Shown here one piece after another: positions 28,030-37,466 of a stretch of 64,000 nucleotides of DNA. This DNA is from Streptomyces sp. 130 (GTDB lineage: Bacteria; Actinomycetota; Actinomycetes; Streptomycetales; Streptomycetaceae). The position numbers were made by a program, and so were the translations under genes. The first letter of the stretch is position 1. Each line of letters starts with the position of its first letter. Where the stretch lies: positions 372,001-436,000 of the forward strand of contig NZ_VJNO01000001.1 of NCBI RefSeq assembly GCF_007096885.1, given 5' to 3'. The notes under the pieces are model-generated. The model had not been told where the DNA came from and did no database searches. It saw nothing but the letters and a program-made list of their open reading frames with translations.

Positions 28030-28899
28030 ATGGTCCATTTCTCCTCACGCGTCACCGGGGAGGAGCTCGGGCGGATGGCCCACCGCCCGGACGCGCGGGA
28101 CCTCTTCCCGACCGGCGTGGCCCGGCTGAGCGACACCCGGTTCCGCGTCCCCGCGCACTGGCCGCGCGCCCACCGCTTCTTCGCCCCCGTCAAGGGCCAC
28201 CAGGACCCGCTGCTCATCGCGGAGACGATGCGGCAGGCGGCGATGCTGGTCTGCCACGCCGAACTCGGAGTGCCGCTCGGCGACGCGTTCGTGATGTGGG
28301 AGCTGCACTACACCACCGCCGCCGAACACCTCGTGCTCGGCGACGATCCCTGGGACGTCATGGTCGAGGTGGAGTGCTCCGGCATCCGCCGCCGGGGCCG
28401 CGGCCTCGGCTCGATGCGCCTCGGCTTCTCGCTGCGCCGGGACGGGGTGGTGATCGCCGTCTGCGACGCGCGGATCAGCTGCACCTCGGCCGCCGCCTAC
28501 CACCGCCTGCGCGGCCACCGGTCCGCCGCCGCCCCCCTGCCCCCGCCCCCGGCCCTCGCGCCGCGCAGCGCCGGGCGGACCTCCGAGCGGGACGTCGTCC
28601 TCGGGCCGCCCGTCGCCCCCGGGCGCTGGCCGCTGCGGCTCGACACCGGGCACCCGACGCTGTTCGGCCGCCCCAACGACCACGTGCCCGGCATCCTGCT
28701 CCTGGAGGCGGCCCGGCAGGCGGCCCACGCCACCGTGCCCGGCTTCCTCCCGGTCACCCTGCGCTCCGGCTTCCTCCGGTACGTGGAGCTGGACCGCCCC
28801 TGCTGGGTGGAGGCGACGACCGAGCCGGCCGGGGTGCGGGTGCGGGCGGTGCAGGACGGCGAAACGGTCTTCACCTGCACGCTCGGCCGGCCGGTCTGA
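28030..28899 (+). CDS. AfsA/ScbA-type gamma-butyrolactone synthesis protein
   Basis: 289 aa with two AfsA (hot-dog-like) repeats. The second carries the family signature HPTLFGRPNDHVPGILLLEAARQAA, the first DPLLIAETMRQAAMLVCHAELG. AfsA condenses a beta-ketoacyl-ACP with dihydroxyacetone phosphate, the key step to A-factor-like autoregulators; some homologues make other butenolides or furans. The family receptor (ArpA-like TetR) is not adjacent. ATG start. Downstream it converges with a PhzF gene. Confidence 0.88.
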   Translation: MVHFSSRVTGEELGRMAHRPDARDLFPTGVARLSDTRFRVPAHWPRAHRFFAPVKGHQDPLLIAETMRQAAMLVCHAELGVPLGDAFVMWELHYTTAAEHLVLGDDPWDVMVEVECSGIRRRGRGLGSMRLGFSLRRDGVVIAVCDARISCTSAAAYHRLRGHRSAAAPLPPPPALAPRSAGRTSERDVVLGPPVAPGRWPLRLDTGHPTLFGRPNDHVPGILLLEAARQAAHATVPGFLPVTLRSGFLRYVELDRPCWVEATTEPAGVRVRAVQDGETVFTCTLGRPV

Positions 28900-28906
28900 G
28901 CGGGGG

Positions 28907-29785
28907 TCAGGCCGGGTCCGGCAGCCGGGTGCCCGTCCCGCTCACCCGCACCCGCGCGTCGCCCGCCCCCAGCGTCACGGTGAGCGTGCCGGGGCGGCCC
29001 ATGTCCTCGCCCTGGTGCAGGGTCAGCACGGCGGCCTCCGGCACGAGGGCCAGCTCCCGCAGATACGCCCCGAACGCGGCCGCCGCCGCACCCGTCGCCG
29101 GGTCCTCCACCACCCCGCCCACCGGGAACGGATCGCGGACGTGGAACACCGCGTCGGACGCCCGCCACACCAGCTGAACGGTCGTCAGGTCCAGCCGGTG
29201 CATCAGGGCTTCCAGGCGCCCGAAGTCGTAGTCCAGCGCGGCCAGCCGCTCCCGGGTCGCCGCGGCCAGCACGAGGTGGCGGGCCCCGGCGTACGCGATC
29301 CGGGGCGGCAGGGCCGGGTCGAGGTCGGCGGCCGGCCAGTCCAGCGCCGCCAGCGCCTGGGCGAGGTCGCCCGCCGCCACGTCCTCGACGCGTGGTTCCA
29401 CGCTGGTCAGCGTCGCCCGCAGCTCGTTCCCCTCGCGGACCACGGTGACCGGCACCGTACCGGCGGGGGTGGCGAACTCCACCTCGCCCGGCCCGTCCCG
29501 CTCGGCGAGCGCGAGGGCGGCGGCGACCGTGGCGTGCCCGCAGAACGGCACCTCGGCCTTCGGGCTGAAGTAGCGGACCGCGTAACCGCGCGCACCGGGC
29601 TCCGACGCCTCGGTACGCCCGGTCAGGAAGGCGGTCTCGCTGTAGCCGAGGTCCGCCGCCACGGCCAGCATGGCCGCCTCGTCGAGACCGGAGGCGTCGA
29701 GCACCACCCCGGCGGGGTTGCCGCCCTCGGGGTCGGCGGAGAACGCGGTGTAACGCAGGATGCCCGTGGCAGGGAGATCGGTCAT
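28907..29785 (-). CDS. PhzF-family isomerase/epimerase
   Basis: 292 aa, two-fold diaminopimelate-epimerase-like fold. Catalytic Glu in YSETAFL; RYFSPKAEVPFCGHATVAAAL; DPATGAAAAAFGAYL in the second half. Such enzymes isomerise small anionic substrates; no phenazine genes are here, so the substrate is unknown. The start is the ATG of MTDLPATGILRY. It converges with the AfsA homologue, seven bases apart. Confidence 0.9.
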   Translation of the reverse strand: MTDLPATGILRYTAFSADPEGGNPAGVVLDASGLDEAAMLAVAADLGYSETAFLTGRTEASEPGARGYAVRYFSPKAEVPFCGHATVAAALALAERDGPGEVEFATPAGTVPVTVVREGNELRATLTSVEPRVEDVAAGDLAQALAALDWPAADLDPALPPRIAYAGARHLVLAAATRERLAALDYDFGRLEALMHRLDLTTVQLVWRASDAVFHVRDPFPVGGVVEDPATGAAAAAFGAYLRELALVPEAAVLTLHQGEDMGRPGTLTVTLGAGDARVRVSGTGTRLPDPA

Positions 29786-29942
29786 GTGCGGCTCAACCGC
29801 GCACCCGGCGACGGCATTCCCGGACCGGCGGCTGCCGGGCAAACCCGGCGCCCGAACGGATCGCGGGCCCGGGCGTGCGGTGCCGGGACGCCCGGGCGCC
29901 TTGCCATACGGCGCCGCAGGGGCGCGGCCTGCCGAGCCGACC
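29786..29942. other. Non-coding GC-rich spacer
   Basis: 157 bases between the PhzF start and the repeat tract. No gene or clear signal beyond the PhzF leader. Confidence 0.4.
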
Positions 29943-30295
29943 GGCCCAGTACGGCATCGCCCTGCCCCCGGCGCGCCTGCGCGCCTTCTCATCCCCGGCC
30001 TACGTTCGGCACCGCCCCGCCCCCCGGCCAGCCCCGGCGCGCCTCCTCAGCCCCGGCCGGCACCGCCCGCCCCGCCAAGCCCGGCGCGCCTGCGCGCTTC
30101 CTCATCCCCGGCCCACGGCTTCGCCCGCCCCGCCAGGCCCCGGCGCGCCCGCACGCCTCCTCAGCCCCGGCCCACGGCTCCGCCCACCCCGCCGGGCCCC
30201 GGCGCGCCTGCGCGCCCCCTCAGCCCCGGCCCACGGCTCCGCCCACCCCGCCAGGCCCCGGCGCGCCCGCGCGCCCCCTCAGCCCCGGCCCACGT
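29943..30295. repeat. Degenerate 59-bp tandem repeat tract
   Basis: Units begin GGCCCACGG or GGCCTACG at 29943, 29997, 30055, 30110, 30169, 30228 and 30287; the last three full steps are exactly 59 bp. Each unit contains CCCGGCGCGCCTGCGCGC and CTCAGCCCCGGCC. The final unit runs into the 3' end of the SDR gene, and the oldest unit (29943) still carries its TACGGCATCGCC, so the tract looks like repeated duplication of that gene's end. Confidence 0.75.
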
Positions 30296-31061
30296 ACGGC
30301 ATCGCCGTCGCCATCACCGTCGCGAACTGGACGTTGGCCTCCAGGGGCAGCTCCGCCATGTGCAGCACCGTCCGGGCCACGTCACCGGCCGCCATCACCG
30401 GCTCCACGGCCAGTTCGCCGTTGGCCTGGAGGGTGCCCGTGCGCATCCGCTCCGTCATGTCCGTCGCCGCGTTCCCGATGTCGATCTGCCCGCACGCGAT
30501 GCGGTACGGACGCCCGTCCAGCGACAGCGACTTGGTCAGGCCGGTGATCGCGTGCTTGGTCGCGGTGTACGCCACCGAGTGCGGACGCGGCGTGTGCGCG
30601 GAGATCGAACCGTTGTTGATGATCCGTCCGCCCTGCGGGTGCTGCTCCTTCATCTGCCGGTACGCCGCCTGCGCGCACAGGAACGCCCCCGTCAGGTTCA
30701 CGTCGACGACCCCGCGCCAGTCCTCGTACGCCAGGTCCTCGACGGGCCCGCCCGGGCCGAACGTACCCGCGTTGTTGAAGAGCAGATCGAGGCGGCCGAA
30801 ACACTCCCGTACGGACGAGAACAGCGCGTCCACGTCCTCGGGGCGGGTGACGTCGGCGGGGACGGTGAGCGCGCGGGCCCGCTCACCGGCCAGCGCGGCC
30901 GTCTCGGCGAGCGGTTCGGGGCGGCGGCCCGCGAGCGCCACCGACCAGCCGGCGCCGGCCAGGGCGAGCGCCACCGCGCGGCCGATGCCGGAGCCGGCGC
31001 CCGTGACCACAGCCACCCTCGACGGGGAGTCCTCCGCGCAATTCAACAGACTGCCGCTCAT
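30279..31061 (-). CDS. Short-chain dehydrogenase/reductase (classical SDR)
   Basis: 260 aa. NAD(P)-binding [10 protein letters not shown] (20-29), NNAGTFG, catalytic Ser in NNGSISAHT and the YTATK motif. The C-terminus [14 protein letters not shown] coincides with the first unit of the tandem repeat tract. Substrate unknown; the SDR class covers many alcohols and ketones. ATG start ([14 protein letters not shown]); the longer frame would overlap a promoter region. Confidence 0.92.
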   Translation of the reverse strand: MSGSLLNCAEDSPSRVAVVTGAGSGIGRAVALALAGAGWSVALAGRRPEPLAETAALAGERARALTVPADVTRPEDVDALFSSVRECFGRLDLLFNNAGTFGPGGPVEDLAYEDWRGVVDVNLTGAFLCAQAAYRQMKEQHPQGGRIINNGSISAHTPRPHSVAYTATKHAITGLTKSLSLDGRPYRIACGQIDIGNAATDMTERMRTGTLQANGELAVEPVMAAGDVARTVLHMAELPLEANVQFATVMATAMPYVGRG

Positions 31062-31301
31062 GCTGAGGCAGCGTACGCGCAGCCCCTGAGGGGTGATTCG
31101 GGGCGGGGCCCCGGCGATTCCCGCGCCCGTGCGGCGCCGGGCGATGATCATGGGTATGGCCGCGAACGCGGAGTTTGCCCCTGGGGGCACCATCCTGCCG
31201 CACTCCTCATCCGGGCGACGCCCGCGCGACGCGAACACGTCAGCCTCCGGATGCGCCGGGCCGCTGGACTTCCCCCACACCACCAGTCAGGGGAGGGACA
31301 G

Positions 31302-32930
31302 ATGACGCACTCATCGCCACAGCAGGAGCTGCGCGACGCGGCCCGGCACACGGACCGCCGCCGCTTCCTCACCGTCACCGGCGCCGCCGCCGCGCTCGCC
31401 TTCTCGGTCGGCCTGCCCGCCGCCGGGACCGCCAGCGCCCGCGAGATCGAGGCCCGGCAGATCGGCGAGGACCCGTTCACGCTCGGCGTCGCGTCCGGCG
31501 ACCCGCTGCCGAACTCCGTCCTCCTGTGGACGCGGCTCGCGCCCCGCCCGTTCGAACCCGGCAGCGGCCTCCCGGACGCCCGCGTCGAGGTCGGCTGGGA
31601 GCTGGCCAACGACGAGCGGTTCCACCGCGTCGTCCGGCGCGGCACCGCGTACGCCCACCCGGAGTTCAACCACAGCGTCCACGTCGAGGTGAAGGGCCTC
31701 GCCCCGGACCGCGTCCTCTACTACCGCTTCCGCGCCGGACAGTGGACGAGCCCGGTCGGCCGCACCCGTACGGCACCGGCGCCCGGCGCCCGCAAGCACG
31801 AACTGACCCTGGCCGCCGTCTCCTGCCAGGCCTACCACGACGGTTACTACACCGCGTACCAGCACCTCGCCCAGGAGGACGTCGACGTCGTCTTCCACCT
31901 CGGCGACTACCTGTACGAGTACGCCGTCACCGCCGTCGGCGGCGCCCGCAAGTACACCGATCGCACGCTGCCCGCCCTGTTCAACCGGGAGACGGCGACG
32001 CTGGAGGACTACCGGCTGCGGTACGCCCTCTACAAGTCCGACCCGGACCTGCGCGCCGCCCACGCCGCGCACCCCTTCGTCGTCACCTGGGACGACCACG
32101 AGACCGAGAACAACTACGCCGGCGACATCCCCGAGAACAGCGTGCCGCCGGAGGAGTTCCTGATCCGCCGGGCCGCCGCCTACCGCGCGTACTGGGAGAA
32201 CCAGCCGCTGCGCGCGCCCCAGCGGCCGACCGGCCCCGACATGCGGCTCTACCGCCGCCTGAACTTCGGCCGGCTCGCCCAGTTCGACGTGCTCGACACC
32301 CGGCAGTACCGCAGCGACCAGGCGTACGGCGACGGCTGGCAGACGCCCGGACCGGAGTCCGAGGACCCGAAGCGCACCCTGACCGGCGCCACCCAGGAGC
32401 GCTGGCTCATCGACGGCTGGCGCCACTCGCACGCCACCTGGAACGTCGTGCCGCAGCAGGTCACCTTCGCCCAGCGGCGCGACGTGCCCACCGACGCGTT
32501 CAAGCTGTCCATGGACTCCTGGGACGGCTACCCGGCCTCCCGCGACCGCATCCTGCAGGGCGCCGAGCGCGTCGGCGTGGACAACCTCATGGTCCTCACC
32601 GGCGACGTGCACGTCAGCTACGGCTTCGACATCAAGCGGGACTTCGACGACCCGGCGTCGCGCACGATCGGCACCGAGATCGTCACGACGTCCATCACCA
32701 GCGGGAAGGACGGCTCCGAGAAGCCGTCCAACTACAACAACCTGATGGCGGCCAACCCGCACATGAAGTTCTACAACGGGCGCCGCGGCTACGCCCTCGT
32801 CACCCTCCAGGAGCGGGCGGCGCGCGCCGACTTCCGTACGGTCTCGGCCGTCACGACGCCGGGCGCCCCCGTCACCACCGCCGGCTCCTACGTCACCGAG
32901 GCCGGCCGTCCCGGTCTGAAGCCCGCCTAA
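31302..32930 (+). CDS. phoD: Secreted alkaline phosphatase D (PhoD)
   Basis: 542 aa. Twin-arginine signal at 19-23 (RRRFL) with the hydrophobic stretch and ASA cleavage site. PhoD N-terminal domain, then the metallophosphatase core: SCQAYHDGYYTAY, FHLGDYLYEY, TWDDHETENN and LTGDVHVSYGF supply the Fe/Ca ligands. A phosphodiesterase/monoesterase for phosphate scavenging, exported folded by Tat. ATG behind GGGAGGG. No convincing PHO box was seen. It shares its stop codon region with the convergent oxidoreductase gene. Confidence 0.95.
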   Translation: MTHSSPQQELRDAARHTDRRRFLTVTGAAAALAFSVGLPAAGTASAREIEARQIGEDPFTLGVASGDPLPNSVLLWTRLAPRPFEPGSGLPDARVEVGWELANDERFHRVVRRGTAYAHPEFNHSVHVEVKGLAPDRVLYYRFRAGQWTSPVGRTRTAPAPGARKHELTLAAVSCQAYHDGYYTAYQHLAQEDVDVVFHLGDYLYEYAVTAVGGARKYTDRTLPALFNRETATLEDYRLRYALYKSDPDLRAAHAAHPFVVTWDDHETENNYAGDIPENSVPPEEFLIRRAAAYRAYWENQPLRAPQRPTGPDMRLYRRLNFGRLAQFDVLDTRQYRSDQAYGDGWQTPGPESEDPKRTLTGATQERWLIDGWRHSHATWNVVPQQVTFAQRRDVPTDAFKLSMDSWDGYPASRDRILQGAERVGVDNLMVLTGDVHVSYGFDIKRDFDDPASRTIGTEIVTTSITSGKDGSEKPSNYNNLMAANPHMKFYNGRRGYALVTLQERAARADFRTVSAVTTPGAPVTTAGSYVTEAGRPGLKPA

Positions 32931-33925
32931 ACGGCGTCCACGGGGTAGCGGACGCCGATGCGGTCACGGACCGCGTCGAGCGTCCGCATCACCGCGAGCG
33001 AACCCTCCAGCGGCACCAGCGGGGACTCCGTCTCGCCCGCCAGGACCGCCCGCATCACCTCGGCCGCCTCGTACTGCATCCCGGACAGGCCCTGCGGACC
33101 CGGCCCGGAGGTGATCTCCTCGGGCTCGGCGCCCGCCCGGTGCAGCACGAAGCCCTGCGGATGGAAGAAGCTGTGCGGGATGTCGATCCGGCCGCCCGTC
33201 CCGATCACCGTGGCGGCCGTCGGGTGGTGCCCGACGATCGAGCAGGACAGCAGCGCGTTGGCCCCCGAGTCCCAGCCCAGCAGCATCCCGGTGTTCAGGT
33301 CCACGCCCTCCGGCGACAGCAGGGCGTCCGCCTGCACCCGGTCCGGCTCGCCCAGCAGCAGCTGCGCGAACGACACCGGGTACACGCCCAGGTCCAGCAG
33401 CGCCCCGCCGCCCAGCCGGGGATCGCGCAGCCGGTGCTCCGGGCCCAGGTCCGCCGCGAAGCCGAAGTCGGCCTGCACGGTCCGGATCTCCCCGATCGCC
33501 CCGTCCCGCACCAGCTCGGTGAGGCGCCGGATCACGGGGTTGCAATAAGTCCACATCGCCTCCATCAGGAAGACCCCGCGGTCCCGGGCCAGCTTCACCA
33601 GCTCCCGCGCCTCGCGCTCGTTCAGCGTGAACGCCTTCTCGCACAGCACGTGCTTCCCGGCCTCCAGCGCGAGCGCGGCGGCCTCCCGGTGCGCGGAGTG
33701 CGGCGTGGCCACGTACACCACGTCGACCTCGTCGTCCGCGACCAGGCCGGCCCAGTCGCCGTACGCCCTCGGTATCCCGAACCGCTCCGCGAACGCCCGC
33801 GCCGAGGCGTCCGTGCGCGACGCCACGGCCACCACCTCCGCACCGGGCACGGCCTGGAGATCGGCGGTGAACGTCGCCGCGATCCCGCCGGTCGCCAGCA
33901 CGCCCCAACGGACAGTCCTGCTCAT
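32927..33925 (-). CDS. Gfo/Idh/MocA-family oxidoreductase
   Basis: 332 aa. The Rossmann N-terminus starts GVLATGGIAATFTADL; VATPHSAHREAA and CEKAFTLN (the E-K-P-type motif with Ala) follow; the C-terminal half is the family substrate domain. It oxidises or reduces sugar-like or dihydrodiol substrates with NAD(P). The start is ATG behind GGGAGC. It is convergent with phoD: both stops lie in the four bases CTAA at 32927-32930. Confidence 0.92.
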   Translation of the reverse strand: MSRTVRWGVLATGGIAATFTADLQAVPGAEVVAVASRTDASARAFAERFGIPRAYGDWAGLVADDEVDVVYVATPHSAHREAAALALEAGKHVLCEKAFTLNEREARELVKLARDRGVFLMEAMWTYCNPVIRRLTELVRDGAIGEIRTVQADFGFAADLGPEHRLRDPRLGGGALLDLGVYPVSFAQLLLGEPDRVQADALLSPEGVDLNTGMLLGWDSGANALLSCSIVGHHPTAATVIGTGGRIDIPHSFFHPQGFVLHRAGAEPEEITSGPGPQGLSGMQYEAAEVMRAVLAGETESPLVPLEGSLAVMRTLDAVRDRIGVRYPVDAV

Positions 33926-34003
33926 GCACGCTCCCAAAAAGGTGTCGACCATCCCCGCCGAGCTGAGAGCATAGAGCCGGATTCAACAACTATGGAGATG
34001 AGA

Positions 34004-35308
34004 ATGCCGGAGAGCGGCGTCAGCCGGGCCCAGCACATACGCACCACCGACACCACCCCGCAGGGCGGGACCACCCCTCCCGGCAGAGCCGCCACCACCG
34101 CCGCGCGGCGCACCGGCCTCCTCGTCACCCTCGTCCTCGGCGGCCTCACGGCGCTCCCGCCGCTGTCGATGGACATGTACCTCCCGGCCCTTCCGGCCGT
34201 CACGGACTCGCTGCACGCACCCGCCGCCACGGTCCAGCTCACCCTGACCGCCTGTCTCACCGGCATGGCGCTCGGCCAGGTCGTCGTCGGACCGATGAGC
34301 GACCGCTGGGGCAGGCGCCGCCCGCTCCTCCTCGGCATGGCCGTCTACGTGCTGGCCACCGCGCTCTGCATCTTCGCCCCGTCCGCCGGGCTCCTCATCG
34401 CCTTCCGCCTGGTCCAGGGCCTCGCGGGCGCGGCCGGCATCGTCATCTCCCGCGCCGTGGTGCGCGACATGTACGACGGCGTCGCGATGGCCCGGTTCTT
34501 CTCCACGCTGATGCTGATCTCCGGCGTCGCCCCCGTCATCGCCCCGGTCATCGGCGGCCAGGTCCTGCGGCTGACCGACTGGCGCGGGATCTTCGGCGTC
34601 CTGACCGGCGTCGGCGTCCTGCTCACCTTCGTCGTCTGGAAGTGGCTCGGCGAGACCCTGCCGTCCGCCGAGCGCCACACCGGCGGCATCGGCGACGCGC
34701 TGCGCACCATGCGCGGCCTGCTCGCCGACCGGGTCTTCACCGGCTACATGATCGCGGGCAGCCTCGCCTTCGCCGCGCTCTTCGCGTACGTCAGCGCCTC
34801 GCCGTTCGTCATCCAGGAGATCTACGGCGCCTCACCGCAGACCTTCAGCCTGCTCTTCGGCATCAACTCCATCGGCCTGATCGCCGTCGGCCAGATCAAC
34901 GGCAAGCTCCTCGTCGGCCGGGTCAGCCTGGACAAGGCCCTCACCTTCGGACTCGTCGTCATCGTGACCGCCGCGACCGCGCTGCTCCTGATGACCTCCG
35001 GCGTCTTCGGCGACGTCGGCCTGGTGCCGGTGGCCGCCGGGCTCTTCGTGCTGATGTCGGCGATGGGCCTGGCGATGCCCAACACCAACGCCCAGGCGCT
35101 GATGCGCACCAAGCACGCGGCCGGCTCGGCCTCCGCGCTGCTCGGCACCTCGCAGTTCCTGATCGGCGCCATCGCCTCCCCGCTGGTCGGCATCGCCGGC
35201 GAGGAGACCGCCGTCCCGATGGCCGTCGTCCAGCTGACCTGCGCGGTGGGCGCGCTCGCCTGCTTCCTGGGCCTGTGCCGCCCCTGGCAGCGGGCCGCCA
35301 CGATCTGA
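34004..35308 (+). CDS. Bcr/CflA-family MFS multidrug efflux transporter
   Basis: 434 aa, twelve membrane segments. Family landmarks: LPPLSMDMYLPALPAV in helix 1, GPMSDRWGRRRPLL in the 2-3 loop, and RLVQGLAGAAGIVISRAVVRD. Proton-driven export of sulfonamides, bicyclomycin or similar drugs is known. Three in-frame ATGs stand close together; the third (34004) has GGAG at the best distance. Divergent from the Gfo/Idh/MocA gene with a short gap. Confidence 0.92.
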   Translation: MPESGVSRAQHIRTTDTTPQGGTTPPGRAATTAARRTGLLVTLVLGGLTALPPLSMDMYLPALPAVTDSLHAPAATVQLTLTACLTGMALGQVVVGPMSDRWGRRRPLLLGMAVYVLATALCIFAPSAGLLIAFRLVQGLAGAAGIVISRAVVRDMYDGVAMARFFSTLMLISGVAPVIAPVIGGQVLRLTDWRGIFGVLTGVGVLLTFVVWKWLGETLPSAERHTGGIGDALRTMRGLLADRVFTGYMIAGSLAFAALFAYVSASPFVIQEIYGASPQTFSLLFGINSIGLIAVGQINGKLLVGRVSLDKALTFGLVVIVTAATALLLMTSGVFGDVGLVPVAAGLFVLMSAMGLAMPNTNAQALMRTKHAAGSASALLGTSQFLIGAIASPLVGIAGEETAVPMAVVQLTCAVGALACFLGLCRPWQRAATI

Positions 35309-35338
35309 GGGCGGCCCCGGCCCGCCTACAATCCTTCG

Positions 35339-36334
35339 GTGAACGCCACCCTCCCCACCGCGGACGCCCTGCGCGCGGCCCTCGCCGGACTCCTGGACGG
35401 GCTGCCGCCCAAGCAGGCCGGCCGGGCCGTCGACCGGCTCATCGCCCACTACCGGGGCACCGTTCCCACCGACGCCCCGGTGCTCCGCGACCGCGCGGAC
35501 GCGGTCGCGTACGCGGCGTACCGGATGCCCGCCACCTTCGAAGCGGTACGGTCCGCCCTCGACGCCCTCCGCGAGGCCGCCCCCGACTGGGCGCCCGCCA
35601 CGCACACCGACGTCGGCGGCGGCACCGGGGCGGCGAGCTGGGCCGTCGCGGGGGAGTGGGAGACGCACCGCACCACCGTCCTGGACTGGGCCGAGCCCGC
35701 GCTCGCCCTCGGCCGCGAACTGGCCGCCGCCGGCCCGGACGCCCTGCGCGCCGCCGAATGGCGGCGGGCCCGCATCGGCGAGGACCTCGACCTCGCCCCG
35801 GCGGACCTGGTCACGATCTCCTACGTGCTCAACGAGCTGACCGCTCCCGCCCGCACCGCGCTCATCGACGCCGCCGCCCGGGCCGGCCAGGCCGTCGTGG
35901 TCGTCGAGGCCGGCACCCCGGGCGGCTACGCCCGGATCATCGAGGCCCGCGACCGGCTCGTCGCCGCCGGGCTCACGGTCGCCGCGCCCTGCCCGCACAG
36001 CGGCGCCTGCCCGATAGAGCCGGGCACCGACTGGTGCCACTTCTCGGCCCGGGTCAGCCGCTCCTCGCTGCACCGGCAGGTGAAGGGCGGCTCACTGCCG
36101 TACGAGGACGAGAAGTTCAGCTACGTCGTCGCCACCCGCCTCACGCCCCGGCCCGTGGCCGCCCGGGTCGTCCGCAGGCCCCAGATCCGCAAGGGCCAGG
36201 TGCTCCTGGACCTCTGCACCCGCGACGAGGGCCTGCGCCGCGACACGGTCACCAAGCGGCACGGCGCCCTCTACCGCGCCGCCCGGAACACCGACTGGGG
36301 CGACGCCTGGCCGCCCCCGGAGGACGCCGCCTAG
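35339..36334 (+). CDS. Rsm22-like small ribosomal subunit methyltransferase
   Basis: 331 aa. A SAM-binding motif appears in HTDVGGGTGAASW; the DLVTISYVLNELT segment and the Cys-rich APCPHSGACP...DWCHFSARV cluster (metal or Fe-S site in mitochondrial Rsm22) place it in this family. It probably methylates rRNA or assists 30S assembly. GTG start. It is convergent with the dimethylargininase gene; stops overlap in CTAG at 36331-36334. Confidence 0.88.
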   Translation: MNATLPTADALRAALAGLLDGLPPKQAGRAVDRLIAHYRGTVPTDAPVLRDRADAVAYAAYRMPATFEAVRSALDALREAAPDWAPATHTDVGGGTGAASWAVAGEWETHRTTVLDWAEPALALGRELAAAGPDALRAAEWRRARIGEDLDLAPADLVTISYVLNELTAPARTALIDAAARAGQAVVVVEAGTPGGYARIIEARDRLVAAGLTVAAPCPHSGACPIEPGTDWCHFSARVSRSSLHRQVKGGSLPYEDEKFSYVVATRLTPRPVAARVVRRPQIRKGQVLLDLCTRDEGLRRDTVTKRHGALYRAARNTDWGDAWPPPEDAA

Positions 36335-37161
36335 CCGTTCGGCTCCCGGCCGCGCAGCTCCTGCGTACAGCACTTCACGCTGCCGCCGCCCTTCAGCAGC
36401 TCGCTCAGGTCCATCGGCACCGGCTCGAAGCCCCGCGCCCGGAGCGGGTCGAACAGCCCCGTCGCGGCCTGGGGCAGCAGGACGTGGAGCCCGTCGCTCA
36501 CCGCGTTCAGACCGAGCGCCGCCGCGTCCGCCTCCCCGGCGATCAGCGCGTCGGGGAAGAGCCGCGCCAGGGCCGCCCGGCTGCCGGGCGAGAAGGCCGG
36601 CGGGTAGTACATGACCTCGTCCGCCGCGTCGTCGAGCACGCACAGCGCCGTGTCCAGGTGGTAGTAGCGCGGGTCCACCAGGTCGAGGCCGATCACCGGG
36701 CGCCCGAAGAACTCCTGCGCCTCCGCGTGCGAGAGCGGCGACGACCGGAAACCCCGGCCCGCCAGCACATAGGAGGCGGTCACCGCGAAGTCGCCCTCGC
36801 CCTCGTTGACGTGGTCCGGCTCGTGGACCTCGGTGAAGCCGTGGCCGAGGAACCACTCCCGGTGCACGGCCGCCTCCTCGAACCGTTCCCGGTACGCGAA
36901 GCGGGCGCCCAGCACCCGGCCGTCGATCACCGTGGCCCCGTTCGCCGCGAAGACCATGTCCGGCAGGTCCGGGTGCGGCTCCAGCAGGTCGACGGTGTGG
37001 CCGAGGGCGCGGTAGCGGTCGCGTAGGTCCTCCCACTGGGTCTGCGCCAGCGGCAGGTCGACCGGCTTGGAGGGATCCATCCACGGATTGATGGAATACG
37101 TCACCTTGAAGTGGGCAGGCGCACACATCAGATAGTGCCGGGGCGTGGCTGCACGAGTCAT
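36331..37161 (-). CDS. ddaH: Dimethylargininase (DDAH)-like amidinotransferase-fold hydrolase
   Basis: 276 aa. Five-bladed guanidine-modifying fold with all key residues: DMVFAANGA, EGEGDF, YYHLDTALCVLDD (His), and the catalytic Cys in GGGSVKCCTQEL. It hydrolyses N-omega-methylated arginines to citrulline, or a related arginine derivative. ATG behind GGGGAGCC; the longer frame upstream is not conserved-looking. Confidence 0.92.
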   Translation of the reverse strand: MTRAATPRHYLMCAPAHFKVTYSINPWMDPSKPVDLPLAQTQWEDLRDRYRALGHTVDLLEPHPDLPDMVFAANGATVIDGRVLGARFAYRERFEEAAVHREWFLGHGFTEVHEPDHVNEGEGDFAVTASYVLAGRGFRSSPLSHAEAQEFFGRPVIGLDLVDPRYYHLDTALCVLDDAADEVMYYPPAFSPGSRAALARLFPDALIAGEADAAALGLNAVSDGLHVLLPQAATGLFDPLRARGFEPVPMDLSELLKGGGSVKCCTQELRGREPNG

Positions 37162-37466
37162 AGAGGCTCCCCACGGATCGTCGCGGCGGCTGGTGGCCGC
37201 AGCGGCCGGTGCGTCGCACGGGTGTGTGCGTGAGCTCATGGTGCGCCGTACGGGGACCCCGGCGCTGTGGTCCGAACGGGTGGTTCGCGCGGACGCGGCC
37301 CCGGGGGCTTGTTGTCGCCGGTCACCACACGTGCTCTTTCATGACAAAGCATGTGATAACGCCCCCCGTGCGGCATCGGCCGTCCCACCCCGCTTCCGGA
37401 CTCCGGCCACCCGAGGCGCAGGATGGTGGGACCATGGGCAGGGGCAACGCAAAGGCAAGGGGATAG
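37162..37466. other. Divergent promoter region
   Basis: 305 bases between the dimethylargininase and primase-like genes. The segment 37335-37360 is AT-richer (TTTCATGACAAAGCATGTGA) with an imperfect dyad CATG/CATG and a TGATAAC that could be a -10. No gene is seen. Confidence 0.35.

Noticed and set aside
29943..30295. CRISPR or coding repeat protein
   Set aside because: Whole units are tandem copies without unique spacers, and open frames there have poor codon use.
31093..31301. PHO box upstream of phoD
   Set aside because: No pair of direct repeats near the GTTCACC-type consensus could be found.
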